Source: JADJSS01 sp964490845 (GTDB taxonomy: Bacteria; Bacteroidota; Bacteroidia; Chitinophagales; JADIYW01). Taken from it: 64,000 bases of DNA. The stretch covers positions 124,001 to 188,000 of the forward strand of contig CAZBED010000001.1 in assembly GCA_964490845.1 (NCBI GenBank), given 5' to 3'. Shown piece by piece: positions 18,401 to 27,127 of the stretch (its first letter is position 1; every line of letters starts with the position of its first letter). A program made the translations under genes and the position numbers. The notes beneath the pieces were generated by a model, which did no database searches, was not told the DNA's origin, and was given only the letters and a program-made list of their open reading frames with translations.

Positions 18401-20237
18401 TAACTCAACCGGCATCTTTACGGTTTTACTGCATACCTCTGCAAACTGTGATTCCACCGTTATATTAAACCTTACTGTAAATCCGCCTATCACAACAAAT
18501 ATTTCCAGAACCATTTGTCAGGGGCAGTCTGTCACCATTGGCAATCAAACCTTTAATGCAACAGGTAATTACTCTGTGACATTGGTATCTTCCAAAAATT
18601 GTGATTCTATTGTAAACCTCCAGTTAACCGTCAATAATATCATTACAACACAATTGAACAAAATCATTTGTACAGGCAGCAGTATTACAGTTGGCAACCA
18701 GATATTTAACACTACCGGAAACTATTCAGTAACATTAACTTCCGCACAACGCTGCGACAGCATTGTCAATCTGAACCTGCTGGTAACCGATACCATTATT
18801 GCCAATATAACCGCATCCATCTGTGAAGGAGAACGATATCCTGTCGGTAATCAGGTGTTTACTTCTACGGGAAATTACACGGTATATTTGACGGCTGCCG
18901 CCGGATGCGACAGCGCCGTATATTTATCACTCACAGTAAAAAATATAGCACGAGTTACCATCGACAAAATCATTTGTGATAATGACAGTGTGGTAGTGGG
19001 CAACCAGGTATTTAAAGATGAAGGCACCTATACGGTTACCCTTACCTCCTCTCAGCAATGTGACAGTATCGTGACCTTAAACCTTACCGTCAATCCAACA
19101 AAATCATCCGATGTCGTTTCTATCATTTGTGAAGGCGATTCCGTTGCGATAGGCACACAGCTATTTAAAGAGACTGGTGTATACACGATTCCTTTACAGA
19201 CTACATTGGGCTGCGACAGTATTGTCACCTTGCATCTTACCGTAAATCCGGTTAAGAGAACGCATTTATCAGAAGGCATCTGCGAGGGAGGAAGTTTTTC
19301 TTTCAATAATCAGATTTTAACTGAACCAGGGGATTACACACAAACACTTTCCACCGTTTTGGATTGCGACAGCATCATTACGCTGACGCTAATTGTACAT
19401 CCAAAAGTTACCGTTAATATTTTCAGGGAAATCTGCGAAGGAGATTCTGTTGTGGTTGGAACACAATCCTTTAAAGAAACAGGTGACTTCACTGTCAAAT
19501 TACTTACTTCTTTTAGCTGCGACAGTATCGTTAATCTCTCACTAGTTGTTCATCCTCCAAAAACTACTCAATTAGAAAACACAATTTGCCGTGGCGATTC
19601 GGTAGTAATCGGTAATCAATCCTTTAAGGAAGATGGAACCTATTCTGTAAAACTAACCAGCACGAAGGGTTGTGACAGTACCGTATTGTTGACACTGCAT
19701 GTCAACAATACGCCGGTTATCAATGCGACGGCAGATAAATCAATTGTCTTGCCGGGTGAAGATGTGCAGTTAGATGTTACTGCAACGGGCAGTTATGCTT
19801 ACAATTGGACACCCGCCGCAATAGTCAGCAACCCATTAATTTCCAATCCAACAGCTACTGTGAATACCCCTACCTGGTTTGTCGTAAAAGCATCGGATGT
19901 GGTAACGGAATGTCAAACCATAGATTCAGTGTTTGTTGATATAGAAATTCTGCCATGTGTAAAAGAAAATATCTTTATCCCGAATGCATTTTCCCCTAAT
20001 GGCGATGGTATAAATGACATCTTTTTACCACGCTCTACAATCTTATTATCTATGCAATTACAGGTGTATGACAGATGGGGTAACAAAGTTTTTGAAAGCA
20101 CCGATTCTTCCGTCGGATGGGATGGAACCTATAAGGGACAGCCGGCACAGCCAGATGCCTATGGTTATCATTTTTCCGGATCCTGTACTGATGGCGGCAA
20201 TATTACTCTGAAAGGCAATATAACGCTGCTACGGTAA
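15474..20237 (+). CDS. Giant SBBP/PKD surface protein with 51-aa repeats and T9SS type B sorting domain
   Basis: 1587 aa starting at ATG 15474, 37 bp after the previous gene. A short signal peptide (residues 1-19) is followed by an N-terminal domain ('YIKNNGQWEQQILYKADLRG') common in front of SBBP beta-propellers. A series of SBBP-type repeats follows (~260-760; 'DIAITKFN.TGTA...STY.GGS' pattern), then a PKD domain ('FWNFGDGNTTT', 'TYTVKLVIRD'). Residues 853-1413 are eleven tandem 51-aa units with the pattern I-C-x-G-x-S-V-x-x-G-x-Q-x-F ... C-D-S-I-V-x-L-x-L-x-V-x-P, each with two Cys that could form a disulphide. The protein ends with a type B sorting domain ('IPNAFSPNGDGIND', 'YDRWGNKVFE', ending KGNITLLR). 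Probably an exported surface protein of the same system as its neighbours. Confidence 0.9.
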   Translation: MRKLLVFIQTIVLSMTLHAAELPAQLDYIKNNGQWEQQILYKADLRGGWVFLEKNSLTYLFLESKDMHHQHHEGNQKFIDINGVKTPNPNFKETEKTVKGHAYRMNWLAANPSVKVVEKEKQHYFNNYFLGNDPAKWQSAVGLYRSIFYTNLYAQIDAKMYSEAQSMKTDYIIHKGGNPAQIKMQYMGIDKLSVDESGKLSILTSVNTVNELKPYAYQIINNVKKEVACSYQLSGNTVSFVLPDGYDKNNDLIIDPTLIFSTYSGSYGDNWGSSATHDASGNMFLGGIALDIGFPTTLGAFQASFAGGSGFNFTDIAITKFNATGTARLYSTYLGGSSNELLSSLYCTPNNELIAVISTSSTNFPTTSGAFDRTFNGGGSTQAIENSIEFPNGSDIAITKFNSTGTALAGSTYFGGSSNDGLNLNSATLFNYGDDTRSDIALDNAGNIYIVSTTASNNIPGTSGKAQPNIGGGTYDGVLAKFNSTLTTLSWATYYGGSGADAAYSISLDNASNIFICGGTNSNNIPGRNNGLNTTYRGGSTDGFVAKFDNNGNSVLAATYLGTGSYDQAYLMDADKNDNIYIFGQTLGSYPVTAGVYSNNNSKQFIHKLSNNLNTTVFSTVFGRPNYGLVNISPTALLVDICGNIYAAGWGGGVNFDFQTDAGTTAQMPVTGNAYKGSTDNNDFYFINLSQNAGSLLYASYFGENGGVGDHVDGGTSRFDKNGIIYQAVCASCGATNSFPVTAGTVGQNNNSNNCNMAGFKFKFDLTGLQIITASGNPSNGCSPLSVNFTYTATQPATQFFWNFGDGNTTTTEFPSHIYNNPGTYTVKLVIRDPNNCNPADSTTFTITVREKKTNNISRAICEGQSVTVGNQSFNTTGNYSVTLQTTEGCDSVVNLNLVVNPIKRTNISRTICQGQSVTIGNQTFNQTGNFSVTLVSSANCDSIVNLSLTVNQPVTTNINRTICQGQSVTVGTQTFNSTGIFTVLLHTSANCDSTVILNLTVNPPITTNISRTICQGQSVTIGNQTFNATGNYSVTLVSSKNCDSIVNLQLTVNNIITTQLNKIICTGSSITVGNQIFNTTGNYSVTLTSAQRCDSIVNLNLLVTDTIIANITASICEGERYPVGNQVFTSTGNYTVYLTAAAGCDSAVYLSLTVKNIARVTIDKIICDNDSVVVGNQVFKDEGTYTVTLTSSQQCDSIVTLNLTVNPTKSSDVVSIICEGDSVAIGTQLFKETGVYTIPLQTTLGCDSIVTLHLTVNPVKRTHLSEGICEGGSFSFNNQILTEPGDYTQTLSTVLDCDSIITLTLIVHPKVTVNIFREICEGDSVVVGTQSFKETGDFTVKLLTSFSCDSIVNLSLVVHPPKTTQLENTICRGDSVVIGNQSFKEDGTYSVKLTSTKGCDSTVLLTLHVNNTPVINATADKSIVLPGEDVQLDVTATGSYAYNWTPAAIVSNPLISNPTATVNTPTWFVVKASDVVTECQTIDSVFVDIEILPCVKENIFIPNAFSPNGDGINDIFLPRSTILLSMQLQVYDRWGNKVFESTDSSVGWDGTYKGQPAQPDAYGYHFSGSCTDGGNITLKGNITLLR
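18030..19712 (+). repeat. Eleven exact-length 51-aa (153-bp) coding repeats
   Basis: 11 x 153 bp with no length change. Each unit carries ICxGxS and CDS motifs. Units 1-5 are most alike (TICQGQSVTIGNQTF); later units are more diverged (ICEGDSVVVGTQSF). The same module recurs seven times at 25416-26486. Confidence 0.9.
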
Positions 20238-20440
20238 AAAAATTGTATATTTTTGTTTTCAGGCATCCTTCTTTTAGGAAATTTTAACTATTTTTGCAGT
20301 ACAAGCCATTAAACTTTTAAGTTTAGAGGACATAATCAACCTTTTTTTTGGGAATAAAAACTCTACATTATCATGATGTAGTTCTTTTGGGTCAATTATT
20401 AATTTACTATTCATTCATAACTGTTATTAAATTGTATAAC
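20238..20440 (+). promoter_or_regulatory. Intergenic region with two -7 candidates
   Basis: TATTTTTG occurs at 20248-20255 and again at 20289-20296, both exact TAnnTTTG matches. They give leaders of roughly 180 and 140 nt for the small exported protein at 20441. No hairpin terminator is obvious after the 1587-aa gene. Confidence 0.5.
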
Positions 20441-20866
20441 ATGAAGTATTTTTTATCCTTATTACTATTTACCGGTATCATCCATGCCGCTATGGCACAG
20501 GATGGGGTATCCTCTGCTCGTTTGAGAGATGTCCAGACCCTCCCGCTCAGAGGACAACAATTAACGATAGATAATCAGACGTTTGATTACAGAGTTCTAA
20601 AATATTACTCTGAATCCCAGCTAAGGGAAATGAGTGCTGAAAAACGCGCACAGTTAAATTATATCTATACGGAATCCTACAAAGTGCTGGATATTGACAA
20701 ATGCAGCAACTTATCTCTTATAGATATTGATGTAGCAAAACTTGAAATTGACAGAGATGCCAATACAACCAAAGTAGTGGAATTCGGTATTGACTGCAAA
20801 GTAAAAGTTGAACTGGTTTCACGAAATGCAATAGAGCAAAAGATGGCTCAACTTTCCAAACAATAA
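20441..20866 (+). CDS. Small exported protein of unknown function
   Basis: 141 aa from ATG 20441, chosen because it is followed by a clean signal peptide (MKYFLSLLLFTGIIHAAMAQ, cut before or after Q20); the frame extends 31 codons upstream but without a leader-like sequence. The mature part is about 120 residues with no Cys pair pattern beyond C90/C117 and no motif I recognise. It ends 10 bp before the 2044-aa gene and is probably co-transcribed with it, so a role as periplasmic partner of the T9SS surface proteins is possible but unproven. Confidence 0.75.
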   Translation: MKYFLSLLLFTGIIHAAMAQDGVSSARLRDVQTLPLRGQQLTIDNQTFDYRVLKYYSESQLREMSAEKRAQLNYIYTESYKVLDIDKCSNLSLIDIDVAKLEIDRDANTTKVVEFGIDCKVKVELVSRNAIEQKMAQLSKQ

Positions 20867-20876
20867 AAAATGAAAA

Positions 20877-23800
20877 ATGAAAAATAAAATTTTACTTCTA
20901 TTATTTATTGCTTCGCTTTGTCACACCGCTCACGCGCAAATTTATTCTATGAGCGGCAATAGCGGTCAGACAATTACTGCCTGCAGAGGTGTATTGCGGC
21001 AAACACCTACGGACGGTACCAGCTGTTATAACAATTTAGGTTCTAATAATTACGCCAATAGTGTGAATCAAACCGTTACAATATGTTCCGGAACACCAGG
21101 CAAACCTGTCCGGGTAAGTTTTCTATGGTGGGATTTGGAAACCAACTTTGACTACTTGTATGTGTACGACGGCCCCAACACTTCATCTCCGCTCATCGCT
21201 TCAATTACAGGTTCCGGCGATATCTATAATCCCCACGCACCAAGAGCATATACATCGTCCGGCACTTGCCTTACGTTCCGGTTTGTTACGGATGGCTCTA
21301 CCAGATGGTGTGGTTTTGAATCCATTATCGGTTGCGCACCGGATGCCTGCGGTACGAACACACCGGCAAATGACTTTTGCGGTTCGGCTCCGCAAATTTG
21401 TGATTTGAACGGCTATTGCGGCAATACCAGTGGATGGTATACACAGGACAATGGTACCTTAGGTACTACCACTACTCCGGCAGGACCATTTTGCGGTTCT
21501 ATTGAAAACAATTCATGGGTTTCCTTTATAGCATCCGCAACTACTGCTACTTTAAATATCAACTCCTACAATTGTGCTTATACCACATCGGGTATTCAGG
21601 CCCAGGTATTCAGTACTACGAATTGCTCCAGTTTTACTTCAAAATCCAATTGCGTCAGCCAAAGTACAGGCTCCGGTTCTTTTACAGTGACAGCGACTGG
21701 GCTGACAATCGGACAAAAGTACTACCTGATGATTGATGGATTTGCCGGTAATATTTGTGATTATACCGTTGCTGCCAATACCGGTGTACAGGTTATAACA
21801 TTAACCTCTACCCCCTCCAATGCGACCATCTGTCAGGGGCAAACTGCGACCATTAAAGTCAACGGTGCACCAGCCGGTACCACTTTCAGTTGGTCGCCAA
21901 CAGGAAGTATAATAGGTTCTTCAACAGATTCAATTGTTACTGTTCAACCCTCTGTTACCACAACTTACACCTGCGTTATTACCTTACCAAATGGTTGCGG
22001 TATTCAGACGGAGAATTACACTATCACTGTTAATCAAAAGACAACACCAACATTCACACAGCTTGGGCCGTATTGTGTTGGTTCAGCACCTGGCTCACTC
22101 CCAACCACCTCATCCAATGGGGTTACCGGTACCTGGAGCCCATCAACAATTAGTACCGCTTCTCCCGGAAATACTACCTATACCTTTACTCCTACAGCCG
22201 GATTGTGCGCCAATTCAACCACAATGACTGTAACCGTCAATTCAAATGTGACACCTACGTTTAACGCGGTATCCCCAATTTGTTCAGGAGACGCTTTATC
22301 TCCACTACCAACCACTTCTACAAACGGTATTAACGGAACATGGTCGCCGGCTTTGAACAATACTTCTACGACTACGTATACTTTCACACCAACAGCAGGA
22401 CAATGTGCGAATTCCACTACGTTAACGATAACTGTAAACCAGAAAGTGACACCCACTTTTAATGTGATATCACCAATTTGTTCTGGTGATGTACTCAATC
22501 CACTACCAACCACTTCTACAAACGGTATTAACGGAACATGGTCGCCGGCTTTGAACAATACTTCTACGACTACGTATACTTTCACACCAACAGCAGGACA
22601 ATGTGCGAATTCCACTACGTTAACGATAACTGTAAACCAGAAAGTGACACCCACTTTTAATGCGATATCACCAATTTGTTCTGGTGATGTACTCAATCCA
22701 CTACCTACCACTTCTACCAATGGTATTAACGGAACATGGTCGCCGGCTTTGAACAATACATCTACTACTACTTATACTTTTACACCAACAGCAGGACAAT
22801 GTGCGAATTCCACTACGTTAACGATAACTGTAAACCAGAAAGTGACACCAACCTTTAGCCAGGTATCACCCATCTGTTCTGGCGATGTGTTGAATCCTTT
22901 GCCAACCACTTCTACGAACGGTATTAACGGAACATGGTCGCCGGCTTTGAATAATACAACTACTACCACTTATACCTTTACACCTACTGCAGGGCAATGT
23001 GCAAATTCTGCTACATTAACGATAACTGTAAACCAGAAAGTGACACCAACTTTTAGCCAGGTATCACCCATCTGTTCTGGCGATGTGTTGAATCCTTTGC
23101 CGACCACTTCTACCAATGGTATTAACGGAACATGGTCGCCGGCTTTGAATAATACAACTACCACCACTTATACTTTTACACCGACTGCAGGACAATGTGC
23201 AAATTCCACTACGTTAACGATAACTGTTAACCAGAAAGTGACACCAACTTTTAATGCGATATCGCCAATTTGTTCGGGTGATGTACTCAATCCATTACCG
23301 ACCACTTCTACCAATGGTATTAACGGAACATGGTCGCCGGCTTTGAACAATACATCTACTACTACTTATACTTTTACACCGACTGCAGGGCAATGTGCGA
23401 ATTCCACTACGTTAACCATTACCGTCAATCAAAAGGTAACACCTACGTTCAACGCGGTATCGCCAATTTGTTCGGGTGATGTACTCAATCCACTACCAAC
23501 CACTTCTACCAATGGTATTAACGGAACATGGTCGCCGGCTTTGAATAATACAACTACCACCACTTATACTTTTACACCGACTGCAGGACAATGTGCAAAT
23601 TCCACTACGTTAACGATAACTGTTAACCAGAAAGTGACACCAACTTTTAATGCGGTATCACCAATTTGTTCGGGTGATGTACTCAATCCACTACCAACCA
23701 CTTCTACCAATGGTATTAACGGAACATGGTCGCCGGCTTTGAATAATACAACTACCACCACTTATACTTTTACACCGACTGCAGGACAATGTGCGAATTC

Positions 23801-26800
23801 CACTACATTGACCATTAACGTCAATCAAAAAGTAACACCAACATTTAATCCCGTTACGCCAATCTGTCCGGGTGGAATCTTAAATCCACTACCTACAACA
23901 TCTACCAATGGTATTAACGGAACATGGTCGCCGGCCTTGAACAACACTACTACTACTACGTATACATTCACACCAACAGCTGGGCAATGTGCGAATTCCG
24001 CTACATTGACCATCACTGTAAATCAAAATACAGTTCCGACATTTAATCCTGTAGCACCAATCTGTTCAGGCGATGTGTTGAATCCTCTTCCAACCACTTC
24101 TACCAATGGTATCAATGGAACATGGTCGCCGGCTTTGAACAATACTTCTACGACTACGTATACATTCACACCAACGGCAGGACAATGTGCAACTTCTGCT
24201 ACATTAACGATAACTGTAAACCAGAAAGTGACACCGGCATTTAATCCGGTTGCACCAATTTGTTCCGGTACAGCATTGAATCCGTTACCAACCACTTCTA
24301 CCAATGGCATCAATGGAACATGGTCGCCGGCATTAAATAATACAACTACTACCACCTATACGTTTACGCCAACGGCTGGACAGTGTGCCAACACAACAAC
24401 TTTAACGATTACCGTGACTCAAAGAGTGACACCGACATTTAATCCGGTAGCACCGATTTGTTCCGGCGGAAATTTAAGCCCGTTGCCAACCACCTCAACA
24501 AATGGTATTAACGGAACATGGTCGCCGGCATTAAACAATACTTCAACGACCACCTATACGTTTACGCCAACATCAGGACAATGTGCAAACTCTGCTACAT
24601 TGACCATTAACGTAAATTTAAATACGGCCCCTACTTTTAACCAGGTTTCGCCAATATGTTCTGGCGATGTATTAAGTCCGCTGCCAACAACTTCTACCAA
24701 TGGTATCAATGGTACATGGTCGCCGGCATTGAACAATACGTCTACTACTACATACACATTCACACCAACGGCAGGACAGTGTGCAACTTCTGCAACGTTA
24801 ACCATTACTGTAAACCAGAAAGTGACACCGGCATTTAATCCGGTAGCACCAATTTGTTCAGGTACAGCATTGAATCCGTTACCAACGACTTCTACCAATG
24901 GTATCAACGGTACATGGGCACCGGCGTTGAACAATACGACCACCACCACCTATACTTTCACACCAACGGCAGGACAATGTGCGAATACCACTACATTAAC
25001 CATTACCGTGACTCAAAGAGTGACACCGACATTTAATCCGGTAGCACCGATTTGTTCCGGCGGAAATTTAAGCCCGTTGCCAACCACCTCAACAAATGGT
25101 ATTAACGGAACATGGTCGCCGGCATTAAACAATACTTCAACGACCACCTATACGTTTACACCAACAGCAGGACAGTGTGCAAATTCTGCTACATTGACCA
25201 TTAACGTAAATTCAAATACGGCACCAACCTTTAATCCTGTCGCACCAATCTGTGCTGGCGGAAACTTAAACCCGTTACCAACCACTTCTACCAATGGTAT
25301 CAATGGTACATGGTCGCCGGCGTTAAACAATACGAATACCACTACGTATACCTTTACGCCTACAGCCGGACAGTGTGCCACATCCGCAACGCTCAGCATT
25401 ACCGTGTTTCCAACAAGAAACTCCAGAGTATCTGAAATCATTTGCGAAGGTGACAGTATCGTTATTGGAACGCAGGCATTTTACTCATCCGGAACTTTCC
25501 CTGTTGTTTTGCAGTCATCGGAAGGCTGTGACTCTACCGTAACCTTAAATCTGACGGTAAATCCATCTGAGTTAATCGTATTAAACAGGATAATCTGTGA
25601 AGGTGATTCTGTTGTATTAAACAATACAACATTTACTACTTCAGGACAATTTGATATCAAACTACAAACTTCTTTGGGTTGCGATTCTATCGTTCGATTG
25701 AATTTAACTGTATTAGATACGAGTACCAAAACGTATGTAAGCACGATATGTGAAGGACAATCAGTTACTATAGGCGGGCAAACATTTACAGATGCAGGCA
25801 TCTATACTATCAGACTCCTAAATTCAAACGGATGTGACAGTACCATCATACTAGATTTAAGAGTTAAACCGGTGACAAGAACTGATATTGAAAAAGTGAT
25901 TTGCGAAGGAGATGTTGTTATTATCGGAAGTCAGACATTTACTGTTACCGGTAGATATACGATAACATTAACTTCCTCCATCGACTGTGACTCCATTATC
26001 AATTTAGACCTGACAGTTAATCCTCTTTCCAGAACTGATTTGAGTTTTATTGTGTGTAACGGAGAAGCCATTGCAATCGGGGACAGCATTTTTACAGAAA
26101 CAGGTGATTATACCGTTATCTTAGAGAATTCACTCGGTTGTGATTCGGTAGTTACACTAGATTTAAGAGTAAATCCTACTTTTGAAGAAACAATATCCAG
26201 AACCATCTGTGAAGGCGATTCTGTTACAATAGGAACTCAGGTATTTAAGGAAGGCGGAGATTTCGCCGTGGTATTAAAAACCACATCACTATGTGATTCC
26301 ACCATTAACCTGAAACTAACTGTAATTCCGAAAAGTTTTGTTGAGTTAGACAAGAATATTTGCTCAGGAGAATCCTTTAGTGTAGGCTCCCAAACATTCA
26401 ACGAGACCGGAGATTATACCGTTGTCCTGCAAAATTCATTAGGTTGTGATTCTATCATATCACTGAGCCTTACGGTCAATCCATTACCGGTCATTGATGC
26501 CGTTGCAGATAAAGCAGTTGTCAGTACAGGCGAACAAGTTCAATTAAATGTCACTACAACTGAACAGCTCAATTTTTCCTGGACACCGGCTAATGTAGTC
26601 AGCAACGCGTCTATTCAGAATCCAACCGCTACCTTGACAGAGTCCACACTCTTTTTGGTTACTGCGACTAACCGTAACACCAACTGCAGCAGTATAGATT
26701 CCGTGTTTGTTGAGCTGAATGAGCTAAGTTGCTCCAAAGAGAATATATTCATTCCAAATGCATTTACACCAAACGGTGATGGCATTAATGATGTGTTCAT

Positions 26801-27011
26801 TCCACGTTCCCTGATACTGAAATCGATGAAACTTGGAATATTTAACAAATGGGGTAATAAGGTATTCGAAACGGATGACTTAACCCAGTCATGGGACGGC
26901 AATTACAAAGGCCAGCCAGCCGAACCGGGTACCTATGGATATTTCTTTGTGGGTGAATGTTTACAAGGAGAAAAAATAAACATCAACGGAAATATAACTT
27001 TATTGAGATAA
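20877..27011 (+). CDS. Giant repeat adhesin-like protein, CUB-like head, 16 x 66-aa and 7 x 51-aa repeats, T9SS type B sorting domain
   Basis: 2044 aa. Signal peptide residues 1-20 (ends HTAHA). A CUB-like domain (~25-155; 'FDYLYVYDGPNTSSPLI', 'CLTFRFVTDGS') is followed by a Cys-rich domain (~160-310), an Ig/PKD-like strand domain, and one diverged repeat. Residues 458-1513 are sixteen near-identical 66-aa units ('PICSGDVLNPLPTTSTNGIN', 'GTWSPALNN', 'YTFTPTAGQCA'). Residues 1514-1870 are seven 51-aa ICEGDS units shared with the previous protein. A PKD-like strand domain and the type B sorting domain ('IPNAFTPNGDGIND', 'FNKWGNKVFE', ending NGNITLLR) close the protein. The Thr/Asn/Pro-rich repeats probably make a long stalk holding the head away from the cell. 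A binding partner cannot be inferred. Confidence 0.92.
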   Translation: MKNKILLLLFIASLCHTAHAQIYSMSGNSGQTITACRGVLRQTPTDGTSCYNNLGSNNYANSVNQTVTICSGTPGKPVRVSFLWWDLETNFDYLYVYDGPNTSSPLIASITGSGDIYNPHAPRAYTSSGTCLTFRFVTDGSTRWCGFESIIGCAPDACGTNTPANDFCGSAPQICDLNGYCGNTSGWYTQDNGTLGTTTTPAGPFCGSIENNSWVSFIASATTATLNINSYNCAYTTSGIQAQVFSTTNCSSFTSKSNCVSQSTGSGSFTVTATGLTIGQKYYLMIDGFAGNICDYTVAANTGVQVITLTSTPSNATICQGQTATIKVNGAPAGTTFSWSPTGSIIGSSTDSIVTVQPSVTTTYTCVITLPNGCGIQTENYTITVNQKTTPTFTQLGPYCVGSAPGSLPTTSSNGVTGTWSPSTISTASPGNTTYTFTPTAGLCANSTTMTVTVNSNVTPTFNAVSPICSGDALSPLPTTSTNGINGTWSPALNNTSTTTYTFTPTAGQCANSTTLTITVNQKVTPTFNVISPICSGDVLNPLPTTSTNGINGTWSPALNNTSTTTYTFTPTAGQCANSTTLTITVNQKVTPTFNAISPICSGDVLNPLPTTSTNGINGTWSPALNNTSTTTYTFTPTAGQCANSTTLTITVNQKVTPTFSQVSPICSGDVLNPLPTTSTNGINGTWSPALNNTTTTTYTFTPTAGQCANSATLTITVNQKVTPTFSQVSPICSGDVLNPLPTTSTNGINGTWSPALNNTTTTTYTFTPTAGQCANSTTLTITVNQKVTPTFNAISPICSGDVLNPLPTTSTNGINGTWSPALNNTSTTTYTFTPTAGQCANSTTLTITVNQKVTPTFNAVSPICSGDVLNPLPTTSTNGINGTWSPALNNTTTTTYTFTPTAGQCANSTTLTITVNQKVTPTFNAVSPICSGDVLNPLPTTSTNGINGTWSPALNNTTTTTYTFTPTAGQCANSTTLTINVNQKVTPTFNPVTPICPGGILNPLPTTSTNGINGTWSPALNNTTTTTYTFTPTAGQCANSATLTITVNQNTVPTFNPVAPICSGDVLNPLPTTSTNGINGTWSPALNNTSTTTYTFTPTAGQCATSATLTITVNQKVTPAFNPVAPICSGTALNPLPTTSTNGINGTWSPALNNTTTTTYTFTPTAGQCANTTTLTITVTQRVTPTFNPVAPICSGGNLSPLPTTSTNGINGTWSPALNNTSTTTYTFTPTSGQCANSATLTINVNLNTAPTFNQVSPICSGDVLSPLPTTSTNGINGTWSPALNNTSTTTYTFTPTAGQCATSATLTITVNQKVTPAFNPVAPICSGTALNPLPTTSTNGINGTWAPALNNTTTTTYTFTPTAGQCANTTTLTITVTQRVTPTFNPVAPICSGGNLSPLPTTSTNGINGTWSPALNNTSTTTYTFTPTAGQCANSATLTINVNSNTAPTFNPVAPICAGGNLNPLPTTSTNGINGTWSPALNNTNTTTYTFTPTAGQCATSATLSITVFPTRNSRVSEIICEGDSIVIGTQAFYSSGTFPVVLQSSEGCDSTVTLNLTVNPSELIVLNRIICEGDSVVLNNTTFTTSGQFDIKLQTSLGCDSIVRLNLTVLDTSTKTYVSTICEGQSVTIGGQTFTDAGIYTIRLLNSNGCDSTIILDLRVKPVTRTDIEKVICEGDVVIIGSQTFTVTGRYTITLTSSIDCDSIINLDLTVNPLSRTDLSFIVCNGEAIAIGDSIFTETGDYTVILENSLGCDSVVTLDLRVNPTFEETISRTICEGDSVTIGTQVFKEGGDFAVVLKTTSLCDSTINLKLTVIPKSFVELDKNICSGESFSVGSQTFNETGDYTVVLQNSLGCDSIISLSLTVNPLPVIDAVADKAVVSTGEQVQLNVTTTEQLNFSWTPANVVSNASIQNPTATLTESTLFLVTATNRNTNCSSIDSVFVELNELSCSKENIFIPNAFTPNGDGINDVFIPRSLILKSMKLGIFNKWGNKVFETDDLTQSWDGNYKGQPAEPGTYGYFFVGECLQGEKININGNITLLR
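22248..25415 (+). repeat. Sixteen 198-bp coding repeats (66 aa each)
   Basis: 16 x 198 bp = 3168 bp with no indel. Units differ mainly in the first 20 residues (FNAISP, FSQVSP, FNPVAP and so on) and are almost identical elsewhere. Units 11-12 and 14-15 form a duplicated pair (PAFNPVAPICSGTALNP then PTFNPVAPICSGGNLSP). A diverged unit precedes the array (22045-22247). Confidence 0.95.
25416..26486 (+). repeat. Seven 51-aa (153-bp) coding repeats
   Basis: 7 x 153 bp, contiguous with the end of the 198-bp array. Same ICEGDS/CDS module as at 18030-19712. Confidence 0.88.
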
Positions 27012-27127
27012 AAACTATTTAAAAAATTAAACTTATATTAGCACTTATGAAATATCCTGCCATCCAACGAGAGAAAGTGAGCACATGGGTATTACATTTG
27101 CTCCTTATAAAAATTAAAAATATACAA

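Noticed and set aside
22178..25441. Many minus-strand frames of 60-190 aa with repeated 'VPLIPLVEVVG'
   Set aside because: They are the antisense of the 198-bp repeats of the 2044-aa gene; they have the same period and no start signals or family resemblance.
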